Shown here piece after piece: positions 1 through 8,600 of a stretch of DNA of 64,000 bases. The stretch's first letter is position 1; the number at the start of each line of letters is the position of its first letter. The position numbers and the translations under genes were made by a program. The notes under the pieces are model-generated. The model was given only the letters and a program-made list of their open reading frames with translations, was not told the origin of the DNA and made no database searches. Source of the stretch: Acidobacteriota bacterium (GTDB taxonomy: Bacteria > Acidobacteriota > Vicinamibacteria > Vicinamibacterales > UBA2999); the NCBI GenBank assembly GCA_016192845.1, contig JACPTI010000093.1, positions 20,432 through 84,431 of the forward strand. The letters run 5' to 3'.

Positions 1-354
1 TTGGCTGTGCCGAATAACGACTTCGGCGTCGGCCTTACGGGGCTGGGCAGTACCGGCAACGTAGTGGAGGAGAACGCCATCGTCGGGAACACGAACGGGG
101 TCCGGATTTCACCTGGCCTCGGCGGCAATCTGGTGCGCCGCAATATCATCACGGGCAACCCTCCCGTTCAGCTCAACGTGACCTTCGGGGCTTTCGGTGG
201 CGTGGATATCCTGAACCTTGGGCCGGCGGGCGCGAACGCTTTTGAGGAGAACCTCTGCCTGACCTACTCAGGTCCCGGACCCGCTCCTTGTCCAAACATT
301 CCGAAGTTCGCTGGCCACCACAATACTTCTCAGGCCTCCTCGGAAGCGCCTTAG
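1..354 (+). CDS. C-terminal end of a right-handed beta-helix protein (cut by window edge)
   Basis: Only the last ~117 codons are present; the reading frame is open to the left edge, so the true start lies outside. The sequence repeats the short turn pattern of parallel beta-helix proteins (asparagine-rich rungs such as NVVEENAIVGNTNGVRIS and LVRRNIITGN), the style of NosD/pectate-lyase-like secreted repeats. The tail ends in a cysteine-containing stretch (ENLCLTY...PCPN) and then a low-complexity C-terminus. Family assignment rests on rung periodicity, not on a catalytic motif, so the substrate is unknown; extracellular location is inferred. The stop codon overlaps the stop of the converging sigma-factor gene by 4 bp. 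Confidence 0.6.
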   Translation: MAVPNNDFGVGLTGLGSTGNVVEENAIVGNTNGVRISPGLGGNLVRRNIITGNPPVQLNVTFGAFGGVDILNLGPAGANAFEENLCLTYSGPGPAPCPNIPKFAGHHNTSQASSEAP

Positions 355-932
355 GCCGACCTCGACAAATCGGCGCGCAGCCAGGCCTTGGCCATTGTCC
401 ACTCGCGCACCACTGTGGCCGGGGAGGCGCCGACGACTTCGGCCGTCTCCTCGATCGTCAGCCCCCCGAAGTAGCGCAGCTCGACGATGCGCTCCTGGCG
501 CGGATCGAACGCCGCCAGACGCTCGAGCGATTCGTGCAGCGCCAGGATGTCTACCTCGTTGGGCGCGTCGGCCGCAACCGCATCTCCAGTCAGCGGGACC
601 CGCTCCCACCCGCCGCCGCGCTTCTCAGCGCGTCGCCGTCTCGAGTAATCGACCAGGATGCGCCGCATCACCTGCGCGGCCACGCCGAAGAAGTGCGCGC
701 GATTGCGCCACTGGACCTGGCGCTGGTCGACGAGCCGAAGGTAGGCCTCGTGCACCAGCGCCGTCGGCTGCAGCGGATGCCCGGCCGGCTCGCGCTGCAT
801 GTAGGCGGCCGCCTGGCGCCGCAGGTGCTCGTAGACGAGCGGGGTCAGGCGATCGAGCGCCTCACGGTGGCCATCACCCCATGCGATGAGCAACTGCGTA
901 ATGGTGGCCGTGTCGTTGCTGTTGTCCGCCAT
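351..932 (-). CDS. ECF-type RNA polymerase sigma factor
   Basis: A 193-residue protein of the ECF sigma-70 subfamily common in Acidobacteriota and Planctomycetota. Region 2 is recognisable at about residues 40-85 (LQPTALVHEAYLRLVDQ followed by the HFFGVAAQVMRRILVDY segment that contacts the -10 element and core RNAP). Region 4 is at about 140-185 (ELRYFGGLTIEETAEVVGAS helix-turn-helix, then TVVREWTMAKAWLRADL). The frame is open further upstream, but the start at 932 (MADNSN) gives the usual length and begins just before the family's first conserved helix. No anti-sigma factor gene is adjacent, which is usual for this subgroup. It converges on the beta-helix gene and is divergent from the duplicated TonB-leader copy at 1033-1140. 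Confidence 0.9.
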   Translation of the reverse strand: MADNSNDTATITQLLIAWGDGHREALDRLTPLVYEHLRRQAAAYMQREPAGHPLQPTALVHEAYLRLVDQRQVQWRNRAHFFGVAAQVMRRILVDYSRRRRAEKRGGGWERVPLTGDAVAADAPNEVDILALHESLERLAAFDPRQERIVELRYFGGLTIEETAEVVGASPATVVREWTMAKAWLRADLSRSA

Positions 933-1032
933 CGCTGCACGTGCGTCGCCCCGGGCGTCGCCAAACGGTGTCCCACTTTGTATCACGAAACCTACACACA
1001 TCCGCTCGGGCGCCTTGCAAGCCCGACGTCTT

Positions 1033-1140
1033 CGCCTGAGTGAATCCGAGGCGGGTTTGCGCGTAAGGGACAGGGGGTGAACGCCATGCGCAAGCGGGTG
1101 CCGGTGCTGCTTCTTGTATTTGCTGGTGTCCTGGTCCCGA
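1033..1140 (+). repeat. Copy A of a duplicated TonB-receptor leader (5' UTR plus signal-peptide codons)
   Basis: About 108 bp that align almost base for base with 3617-3729: the same CGCCTGA..CAATCC / GGCGG.TTTGCGCGT block, the same GGGTGAACGCCATGC start region, the same KRVP signal-peptide opening and the same CTGGTCCCG. Similarity stops there and the frame runs on as a short unrelated tail to 1262. Seen directly: two diverged copies of one leader 2.6 kb apart. Inferred: copy A is what remains after loss of a second TonB-receptor gene, or the product of a local duplication. Confidence 0.75.
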
Positions 1141-1245
1141 AGGCACGGGTTGCCCTTTACGCGATCTGTAGCGAGGGCCGCTTCACGAGCAGCATCCCCA
1201 CGCCGGCTCTGACGTCCGCGGATCGCGCTCACGAGGAGGATAACG

Positions 1246-2172
1246 ATGGGTCGAATCAGTAATAAGCCGTTTCAGCTGGCCCTCGGGTCGCTGGCCATTG
1301 CCTTCACAATGGTGGTACTCGCCGGCTCGAGGGGTCTTGCTCGGGATATCACCGGCACGTCCGTCCCCATCGAGGTGCCGGGCGCGCGATCGACGGCCGC
1401 GCGCGCCATCACGGCGGACGGGCGCATCGTCGGACAGTTCACTGATGCGAACGGCCGGACACATGGCTTCCTCCTGGCGGAGGGGGGCTTCACAACCATC
1501 GACGTTCCCGTCGCCGGAGCGAGATCGACCACTGCGAACGGGATCAATGCCCGTGGCGACATCGTTGGGGCCTGGGTGGACAGCGGAGGCGTCACCCACG
1601 GGTACGTTCTGCCGGCATACGGACCCTTCGCCGTTGTCGATTTTGAAAACGCGTTCTTCACAACCGCCTTCGGGATCAACGCCGCCGGAGACATCGTCGG
1701 GCAATATGACACCAGCGAGAAGCGCTACGGATATCTACTGAGTCGGGCCGGTGTGTTCACCTCGATTGATCTCCCCGACACGCTGGGACCTCCACCGTTT
1801 GGCACGTCGGCATACTCGATCAACGAGCGTGGTGATATCGTGGGAGCCTACTTCGACGGCACCGTACACGGCTATATCCTGCCGGACGGCGCAATCACGC
1901 ACATGCCGCTTGACGTCCCTGGCGGCATCAACACGCTGGCACGCGGCATCAACTCACAAGGAGACATCGTTGGCGACTCCGTCCTGGGCGGCCGACGGGT
2001 GGCGTTCAGACGCGATCGTCATGGCAGCTACGACTCGTTCGAGGCACCGACCGCCGCACCAGCAACCGCGACGCTTGCTTTCGGCATCAATGCTGCCGGC
2101 GACATCGTCGGACAGTACACGTACCTCGGCGTGACGCGCGGTTTTGTGATGTATCGGAGTCGAACTCCATAA
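1246..2172 (+). CDS. Secreted HAF-repeat protein
   Basis: A 308-residue protein with a clear N-terminal signal peptide (charged start, then LALGSLAIAFTMVVLAGSRGLA). The body is a series of ~50-residue repeats with the core GIN(A/S)xGDIVGxY, seen at least five times (for example NARGDIVGAW, NAAGDIVGQY, NERGDIVGAY, NSQGDIVGDS, NAAGDIVGQY), alternating with segments like TTIDVPVAGARST. This is the extracellular HAF repeat family, predicted to form a beta-propeller-like fold; the ligand is unknown. A GAGGAGGATAACG ribosome site lies just before the ATG and decides the start. Two glutamine-poor, glycine-rich repeats at the C-terminus end at TRGFVMYRSRTP. It stands alone, between the TonB-leader relic and a reverse-transcriptase relic. 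Confidence 0.85.
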   Translation: MGRISNKPFQLALGSLAIAFTMVVLAGSRGLARDITGTSVPIEVPGARSTAARAITADGRIVGQFTDANGRTHGFLLAEGGFTTIDVPVAGARSTTANGINARGDIVGAWVDSGGVTHGYVLPAYGPFAVVDFENAFFTTAFGINAAGDIVGQYDTSEKRYGYLLSRAGVFTSIDLPDTLGPPPFGTSAYSINERGDIVGAYFDGTVHGYILPDGAITHMPLDVPGGINTLARGINSQGDIVGDSVLGGRRVAFRRDRHGSYDSFEAPTAAPATATLAFGINAAGDIVGQYTYLGVTRGFVMYRSRTP

Positions 2173-2211
2173 CGCTCAGATCCGGGCCAGATTGGGGCGA
2201 CCCCTCGCGTA

Positions 2212-2545
2212 GCTCCGGCACGTGTCGCAGGCGTCGACGCGCGCGTGCGGAAACTGCTCCGCGCTGAAGACCGGCCGCGCATCGAACCCCTGTTCACCGC
2301 TCCCTCGATCTGCTTCGTCACCGATGGCCCGAAGCCGCGGGAGGTGTTTGCGGCCGACTCTCGGGACCGCGTCGTTCACCATCTCCTCGTGGCGTACCAG
2401 GAGCGGATATCGAGCCCCTCTTCATCCCCGACTCCTACGCCTGCCGGGCTGGGAAGAGGACGCTGGCCGCCAGCCACCGCCTCGTGCAGTTCCGCCGGCA
2501 GGCCACCGCCAACGGCCGGCGCCAAGAAGGTGCGTGGCTGTCCCA
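2212..2545 (+). pseudogene. Reverse-transcriptase fragment (frameshifted relic)
   Basis: Two frames together read as the N-terminal finger/palm part of a bacterial retroelement reverse transcriptase. In the first frame (from about 2245): PSICFVTDGPKPREVFAADS, then RDRVVHHLLVAY. At about 2400 the similarity moves to another frame: IEPLFIPDSYACRAGKRTLAAS, then HRLVQFRRQATANGRR. KPRE..AAxxRDRVVHH and FIxDSYACRxGKxT are conserved landmarks of DGR-type and related retron/group-II-like RTs. The YxDD catalytic region is absent and no template/variable repeat pair or accessory gene is visible nearby, so this is a broken remnant. The exact RT class cannot be decided from this fragment. Confidence 0.75.
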
Positions 2546-2614
2546 CGGCGTCGCGGCGCGCGCAGATTCCTCGACAAGACCGAAGAGGCATGCGATCGTA
2601 AGACCACGCAGGGC

Positions 2615-2665
2615 TTGACAAGCTCGACCCTGTTCGCGTAATACTAATTTGTAATACGAAGGAGG
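2615..2665 (+). promoter_or_regulatory. Promoter, putative operator and ribosome site of the toxin-antitoxin operon
   Basis: A perfect TTGACA -35 box (2615-2620) is followed after 17-18 bp by an AT-rich -10 region (around GTAATA/TAATAC). The 7-mer GTAATAC occurs twice, at 2638-2644 and 2651-2657, spaced 13 bp, across the likely start of transcription: a plausible operator for the ribbon-helix-helix antitoxin, since such antitoxins autorepress through short repeated sites. AAGGAGG at 2659-2665 sits 6 nt before the GTG start at 2672. The operator role is inference. Confidence 0.6.
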
Positions 2666-2671
2666 CGCGCC

Positions 2672-2947
2672 GTGGCATTGACCGTCCGGCTCAGCCCCAA
2701 AACCGAGCGTGCCCTGAACGCCCTGGCGAAGCGCCGGCGTCAGTCGCGTTCCGATGTGGTTCGCGACGCGCTGACCTATTACGAGGCGCTGACCGCCGGC
2801 CGGGATCGGCGCGCCGCCCGTCCCTATGACTCGTGGCTGGATGTTATCGGTGTGATTGACTGTGGTGTGCGCCACCCCGGGCGCACGACCGGTGAGCAGT
2901 TGACCGACATCGTGCGCGAAAAGGCACGCGCGCGGCATGCTCGTTGA
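2672..2947 (+). CDS. Ribbon-helix-helix antitoxin
   Basis: A 91-residue protein beginning with a canonical RHH (CopG/MetJ-type) DNA-binding module: the beta-strand ALTVRLSPKTERALNALAK, then the helix pair around RQSRSDVVRDALTYYEAL. The C-terminal half (DSWLDVIGVID...GRTTGEQLTDIVREKARAR) is the usual toxin-binding tail. The GTG start is fixed by AAGGAGG six bases upstream. It overlaps the downstream PIN gene by 11 bp, the typical antitoxin-first arrangement with translational coupling. Expected role: neutralises the toxin and autoregulates the operon. Its compact size, own promoter and relic-rich surroundings fit a mobile accessory cassette. Confidence 0.9.
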   Translation: MALTVRLSPKTERALNALAKRRRQSRSDVVRDALTYYEALTAGRDRRAARPYDSWLDVIGVIDCGVRHPGRTTGEQLTDIVREKARARHAR

Positions 2948-3341
2948 CGCCGGGCCGCTCGTCGCGCTCCTCGACCGGGGCGATCCGGCGCACGAGGTGT
3001 CGGTCGCGGCATTCAAGACCGTCCGAGATCCATTGATCACCGTCTGGCCGGCGTTTACCGAAGCCATGTACCTGCTCGGCGGCTCCTGGCCGGGCCAAAA
3101 GGCTCTCTGGAGCCGCTTGGAAACGGACGCTCTGAGGCTGGCTCCCCTGGACGAGCGCGATGCGCCTCGAATGCGCGAGCTGATGGAGAAGTACCGTGAC
3201 CTGCCCATGGACCTGGCGGACGCGGCCCTCGTACGCGTAGCGGAGCGCGAAGGGCTGACACAGATCTTCACGCTCGACCGCAAGCACTTCTCGATCTACC
3301 GCCCCGGTCGCCGACGACGATTCTCGATCATACCGGCGTAG
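2937..3341 (+). CDS. PIN-domain ribonuclease toxin (VapC-like)
   Basis: A 134-residue PIN-fold protein. The acidic metal-binding residues are visible: first Asp in MLVDAGPLVALLD at the N-terminus, a central Glu in TVWPAFTEAMYLL (~residue 43), and the late Asp pair in MDLADAALVRVAE and the IFTLDRKHF strand near the C-terminus. Length matches VapC-type toxins, which cleave RNA (often tRNA or rRNA) when released from their antitoxin. The start overlaps the antitoxin gene's end. It terminates just before the relic of a site-2 protease on the other strand. Whether the toxin is active cannot be judged, but no catalytic acid appears to be missing. Confidence 0.9.
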   Translation: MLVDAGPLVALLDRGDPAHEVSVAAFKTVRDPLITVWPAFTEAMYLLGGSWPGQKALWSRLETDALRLAPLDERDAPRMRELMEKYRDLPMDLADAALVRVAEREGLTQIFTLDRKHFSIYRPGRRRRFSIIPA

Positions 3342-3609
3342 CGCGCGAAGCGCGAACAGCGTCATCGCCGGCACATCGACGCCTCTGGCGCGTGCCACCG
3401 ACTGCATGCGAGAGCTCGCGGAGCAGAACGACCGCGAAGAATGCCAGCGCGGCGACGCCGGCTGCCGTCCAGACCAGCCCGGCCGGCCATTCGCGATTCA
3501 CGGAGTGCAGATGTCCGGCCAGCGACATCGTGAGCAGCGCCGCAATCAGGAACCAGCTGAAATGCGGACTGACTTCGATACCGAAGATGGGGCCGAGCTG
3601 GATGTCGCT
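3342..3609 (-). pseudogene. Site-2 protease (M50-like) N-terminal relic with mutated zinc motif
   Basis: Read on the minus strand, one frame gives IQLGPIFGIEVSPHFSWFLI, then a helix AGVAALAFFAVVLL and RELSHA; the next segment continues in a different frame as SVARARGVDVPAMTLFAL. This order (LGxIFGIxVxxHxxW, hydrophobic helix, HExxHA, (V/R)ARxxGVxVxxxTLF) is the start of rhomboid-unrelated membrane metalloproteases of the site-2 protease family. The zinc motif should read HELSHA, so the first histidine is now Arg. There is no start codon in frame, a frameshift follows directly, and the rest is absent. The fragment lies between the PIN toxin gene and the TonB leader copy B. Confidence 0.7.
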
Positions 3610-3616
3610 ACGGCCT

Positions 3617-3729
3617 CGCCTGAATCAATCCAGGGCGGATTTGCGCGTTAAGGAACAGAGGGGTGAACGCCATGCAGAAGCGGGTGCCGTTGCTGCTCTT
3701 TTCCCTTTTCGTCTGTTTCCTGGTCCCGG
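3617..3729 (+). repeat. Copy B of the duplicated TonB-receptor leader
   Basis: The partner of 1033-1140. Here the leader is still joined to a TonB/Oar-type receptor body: untranslated stretch, start region GGGTGAACGCCATGC and the first signal-peptide codons are shared with copy A, diverging after CTGGTCCCG. Because the shared part includes sequence upstream of the start codon, it probably carried regulatory or promoter information as well. Confidence 0.75.
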
Positions 3730-5663
3730 AGCCTGCTTTCACGCAGCAGCTCACGGGCACGCTCATCGGGACGGTCAAGGACGAGCAGGGTGGGGTCCTG
3801 CCGGGCGCGACGGTCACGGTCAGCTCGCCATCTCTCTTCGGCGGCGCCCTGACCGCGGCCACGAACGAATGGGGACAGCTCCGGTTCCCGGTACTTCCTC
3901 CCGGGAGGTATTCCCTCGCGGTCGTCCTCCAGGGATTTGCCCCTTATCGCGAGGACGACATCGCGATCGGCGCCGGGTCGACGATCGAGCGGTCCGTCGT
4001 CCTCGCGCTGGCCGGCATCGCCTAGGCCGTCCTCGTCGAAGCCTCGGGCTCGCGGCTGGAAGCCAGGAGCAGCGGCTTCGAGACCCCCTTCGATCAGGAG
4101 TACATCCGCGCCATCCCGGGGCGCAGGCTCAGCATGTTCGATTTCGTCAGGGCCGCCCCGGGGGTGTCGCCGACCGTGCCGTCCGGGCCCGCCGGCGTCT
4201 TCAGCCCCGGTGCCGCCGTGTCGGCGTTTGGCTCCAACGTCAACGAGAACGCGTTCCTGCTCGACGGCACCAACTTCACCTGTCCCTGCACCGGCGGCTC
4301 CATCGCCGAACCGGGCATCGATGTCATCCAGGAGGTCCAGGTCCAGTCGGTGGGCGCGTCCGTCGAATACGGCAACGTCATGGGCGCCGTCTTCAACGTC
4401 GTCACGAAACAAGGAAGCAACGTGTTTCAACACGGCGCGTCGTACTACGGACAACCCGCCGGGCTGACGAGCCAGCCCGTCCGTCGCCCCGTTCCGAATG
4501 GCAGCCAGCCGGAGAGCGGATACGTGCGCGTCCGGTATCGCGATTTCACGACGAACGGCGGCGGTCCGCTCGTGCGCGATCGGCTCTGGTTCTTTGCCGG
4601 ATATCAGTACATTCATGACTACGACAGTCAGCCGGGCGCCGATGCGAAGTTCCCGAGGGTCTACGAGCAGGACAAGGTCCACGCCAAGTTGACGTGGCAG
4701 GCCGCTCCGAGCCTGCACGTCCTGTCGAGCTTTCACAATGAGTTCTGGGTCAACCCCGAGCGGCCGACGCTCGTGACGCCATTCGAGACGACGGCGCGCG
4801 TCACCGGATCGGTGCCGACCACCACGTTCGCTCACGTCACGCACACCCTCTCGAGCAACACGCTGTGGGACGCTCGCATAGGACGGTTCGCGCTCTCGCA
4901 AGACGGAGCGCCGAGTTCCGGGAATCGGACGACGCCGAACCGCATCGATCGTGTGACGGGCATCTCGAGCGGAGGGCCGCCGAGCTTCGGCGAGTTGACC
5001 CTCATTCGGACGACCGCCAAGGCCACGATGACCTATTACCGGCCGGGGTTGCTTGCCGCCGATCACGAATGGAAGTGGGGCGCACAGATCGAGAGGGGCG
5101 AGCACGACGTGTTCAACGCTGTGTCGAGCGGGACGAGGTTCGTCGACAACAACGGCCAGCCCTTTCAAGCCATCTCGCGCCCGCCGGCCACGTTCGGAGG
5201 GCAGTTCATCACCGCCGGAGCGTTCCTGAGTGAGTCGGTGACGCTTGCGAATCGGGTGACGGTCAACGCGGGGATGCGCTTCGACCATACCCGCGCAATC
5301 AGTCAGGATCTGCATGCGCGTGATGCGCAGGGACGCGACACGGGAGACATCATCGAGGGCCTTGGCACCATCTACACCTGGAATGTCTGGTCGCCGCGTC
5401 TGGGCATCACCACGAAGCTCACCTCCGACGGCCGGACGATGCTGCGCGCCAGTTACGGACGATTCCATCAGGGTGTCCTGACGGGGGAGCTGGCCCCGGT
5501 TCACCCGGGCCAGACCCCGACGACGACGGTGGCGTTCGATGCGGCAACCGGCGGCTACACCCGCAGCGTGTCCGTGGTCGATCCACGGATCAACGGATCC
5601 TGGTGCACCCCCGTGCCCGGCGGCCGGAGTCGGGATATAGTGCGCCCACCGGCGCTTCCATGA
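3672..5663 (+). pseudogene. TonB-dependent (Oar-like) outer membrane receptor, broken by a nonsense codon and C-terminal loss
   Basis: The start gives a signal peptide and then a carboxypeptidase-regulatory-like fold (TGTLIGTVKDEQGGVLPGAT ... LPPGRYSLAVVLQGF), the N-terminal hallmark of acidobacterial TonB/Oar proteins. A TAG at 4023-4025 interrupts the frame after VLALAGIA; the same frame then continues for about 540 codons with the plug domain (FLLDGTNFT, GIDVIQEVQVQSVGAS, NVMGAVFNVVTKQGSN) and early beta-barrel strands. At about 5600 (after SVSVVDPRING) homology ends abruptly, roughly 250-300 residues short of a complete barrel, and the frame closes at 5663 in a 4 bp overlap with the next gene. 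A barrel without its last strands could not be inserted in the outer membrane. Confidence 0.85.
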
Positions 5664-8600
5664 GCCATCTTCAGCCTGTCCCGGGCGCTCCGGGTGTCGT
5701 CCGGCGTCTCCTCCGCCCGATCGTCGAGTTGCGGGACGGCGAGATCACCACGGCTGCGGCGATGTTCGCCTACTCCTTCCTGGCGATGACGGCCTACAAC
5801 ATCGTCAAGCCGATTACTCGGTCGAAATTCATCTCGGATCTGGGCGCGGACAATCTGCCGTGGGTGCAGCTGGGCGCCGGCCTCCTCATCGGGCTGATCA
5901 TGCACGGCTATGCCCACGGGCTGGCGCTCGTCCCTCGGCGGTGGGCGATTCCCGCGACACAGGCGGGGTGCGTCGTGCTGCTGCTGGTGTTCTGGGGGCT
6001 CTTCGCCGCCGGCTATGACGCCGCATCGGTGGCCTTCTACGTCCTCGGATTGATTCTCGGCATCCTGCTCATCAGCCAGTTCTGGACGCTGGCCAACGAC
6101 ATCTACGACGCCCGTCACGCGAAGCGCCTGTTCGGATTCATCGGCGGCGGCGCGAGCCTCGGCGGCGCCACCGGCGCCGCGATCACGGCCGCCGTCGTCA
6201 GCCGTGTCGGCACGGTGAACCTGCTGCTGGTCGGAGCGGCGGTGATGGTGCTCTGTTTGGTGCTGGTCGTCTTCATCATCCGCCGGGAGGAGAAGGCGGG
6301 GACGTCTTCGGCCTCGGAGGAGGCCGAAGGGGTGGGAGGAGCGGAGGCGATCCGGCTGCTGCGGGAGTCGCGGCACCTCCAGCTCATCGCCGTCATCATC
6401 GGCTGCGCCGCCATGGGGGCGGTGATCATCGAGCAGCAGCTCAACATGGCTGCGGAAGCGCGGCTGGGACAGGACGCCGACGCCGTCACGCAGTTCCTCG
6501 CCGAGGTCACGGTGTATCTGTCGCTGGTCGGCTTCCTCGTGCAGGTGACGCTGACGAGCCGGATTCACAGTCTGCTCGGCATCGGTTTCGCGCTGCTGAT
6601 CCTGCCGGTCGGCCTCGGGTCGACGGCGGTGGTCATGCTGCTCAACAGCGGCCTGTGGGCGCCGGCGTTCGCGCGCGTGCTCGACACGTCGCTGCGCTAT
6701 ACCGTCGACAAGACGACGAGGGAGATCCTGTTTCTGCCGCTGCCCGCGTCGCTCAAGTACCGCGCGAAGCCGTTCGTCGATGTGACGATGGATCGCTTTG
6801 CCAAGGCGGTGGGCGCGCTGGCCCTGCTCGTGTGCATCAAGCCGTGGGGGCTCGGACTGACGTGGCAGCAGCTCAGCTTCGCGAGCCTGACCCTGATGGC
6901 CGTCTGGATCGTGCTCGCGCGGCGCGCCAGGCGCGAGTACCTGTCGACCTTCCGGCGCAGCCTGGCGCACGGCGAGGTGGCCGCGGCCGACCTCCGGACC
7001 CCGCATGCGGATCTGCAGACGATCGAGCTGCTCGTCGAGGAGCTGGCCCATCCCGATGAGCGGCGTGTGCTCTATGCGATCGATCTGCTCGAATCGCTCG
7101 ACAAGCGGCACCTGATCACGCCGCTCCTCCTGCACCACTCGTCGGCGCCCGTGCGGATGCGGGCGCTGCAGTCGGTCGAGGGACTGCAGCCGGAGCGGGC
7201 TGTTCGATGGCTGCCCGCGGTCGATCGGCTGCTGGCGGATGAGGACGCCGGCGTGCGCGCGGGCGCCGTGCGCGCCATCTTCACCATCCGTGGCACGGAC
7301 GCCGCCGTGCTGCTGCGGCAGCACCTCAGCGACGGCAGCCCGCGGCTCGTCGCGGCGGCGGGCGTCACGCTGATGGCCAGCTCCGTCGCGCGCGACGTGG
7401 AGGCGGCGCGCTCGGCGCTCGACCGCCTGGCCGGCGACACGCGGGACAGTGGCGCCGCGGGGCGGCTCGCGGTGGCGCGCGCGCTCGGCGACGTGCCGCA
7501 CGACGCCTGCCGCGAGCTGCTCGTGCCGCTGATCTTCGACAAGAACGTCGAGGTCGCCCGCGAGGCGATCCGCAGCGCAGGACGGCAGGGACCGCACAGC
7601 CTGTTCGTGGCGCCGCTCGTGTCGCTGCTGCGCCACCGTGTGCTGAAGAACGAGGCCCGGACGGTCCTCGTCGGCTACGGAGAGCCGATCGTCGAGGCGC
7701 TCGCCCACTTCCTGCAGGATCCGGCGGAGGACGTCTGGGTGCGCCGCCACCTGCCGGCCACGCTGGTACACCTGCCGACGCAGCGGACGCTCGATCTGAT
7801 GGTCGATCGGCTGTCCGATCCCGACGGATTCCTGCGGTACAAGGCGATCGCCGCCATCGAACTGGTCCACCAGGCGCGCCCGGATCTCGTTGTTCGCCGG
7901 GAACCGGTCGAGACGCTGGCGCTGGCGGAAAGTCTGCGGTACTTCAACGCGCTGACGCTGCACGCAAATCTGACGCACGACGGGATCTTCGGGGCGGACA
8001 CGCTGCTCATCCGCGCCCTCGAGGAGAAGCAGCAGCGCAGCCGGGATCGCGTCTTCCGGCTCCTCGGCCTGCTGTACTCCCACACGGACATGCGCGCCGC
8101 GAAGTTCGCGCTCGACCACGGCGACGCCACCCGGCGCGCGAGCGCCGCGGAGTACCTCGACAACGTGCTCGGCGGCGCGCTCCGCCGGCGCGTCATGCTG
8201 ATGGTGGACGACATGTCGCCGCAGGAACGGGTGCGGCGCACCAACGTCCTCTTCCGGACCCGCCAGCGGACGCCGGACGACACGCTCGCGCAGCTCATTC
8301 ACGACGACGACCCGGTCATCGCCGCCTCCGCGATTCACCTGGCCGCCGAGCGCGGCCTGTGGCAGCTGACCGATGACATCCAGTTCGCCCTCGCCCACCG
8401 CGACCCGCCCGACGGCTACGTCAGCGACGCGGCGTCGTGGGCGCTGGCTGCCTCGCGCGGGTCGATCGACGGGCGGCGCGCGAGCTGGCTCGCCCCGCTG
8501 CCCGCCGTCGAGCTGGCAGACCGCCTGCGTCACGTTCCGCTGTTCGACTACGTATCGGTCGACGAGCTCTTCCGCGTCGCCGGTACCGCGCGCCAGATTC

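Noticed and set aside
2212..2545. An active diversity-generating retroelement
   Set aside because: The RT is a frameshifted fragment without its catalytic motif; no accessory gene or template/variable repeat pair was seen.
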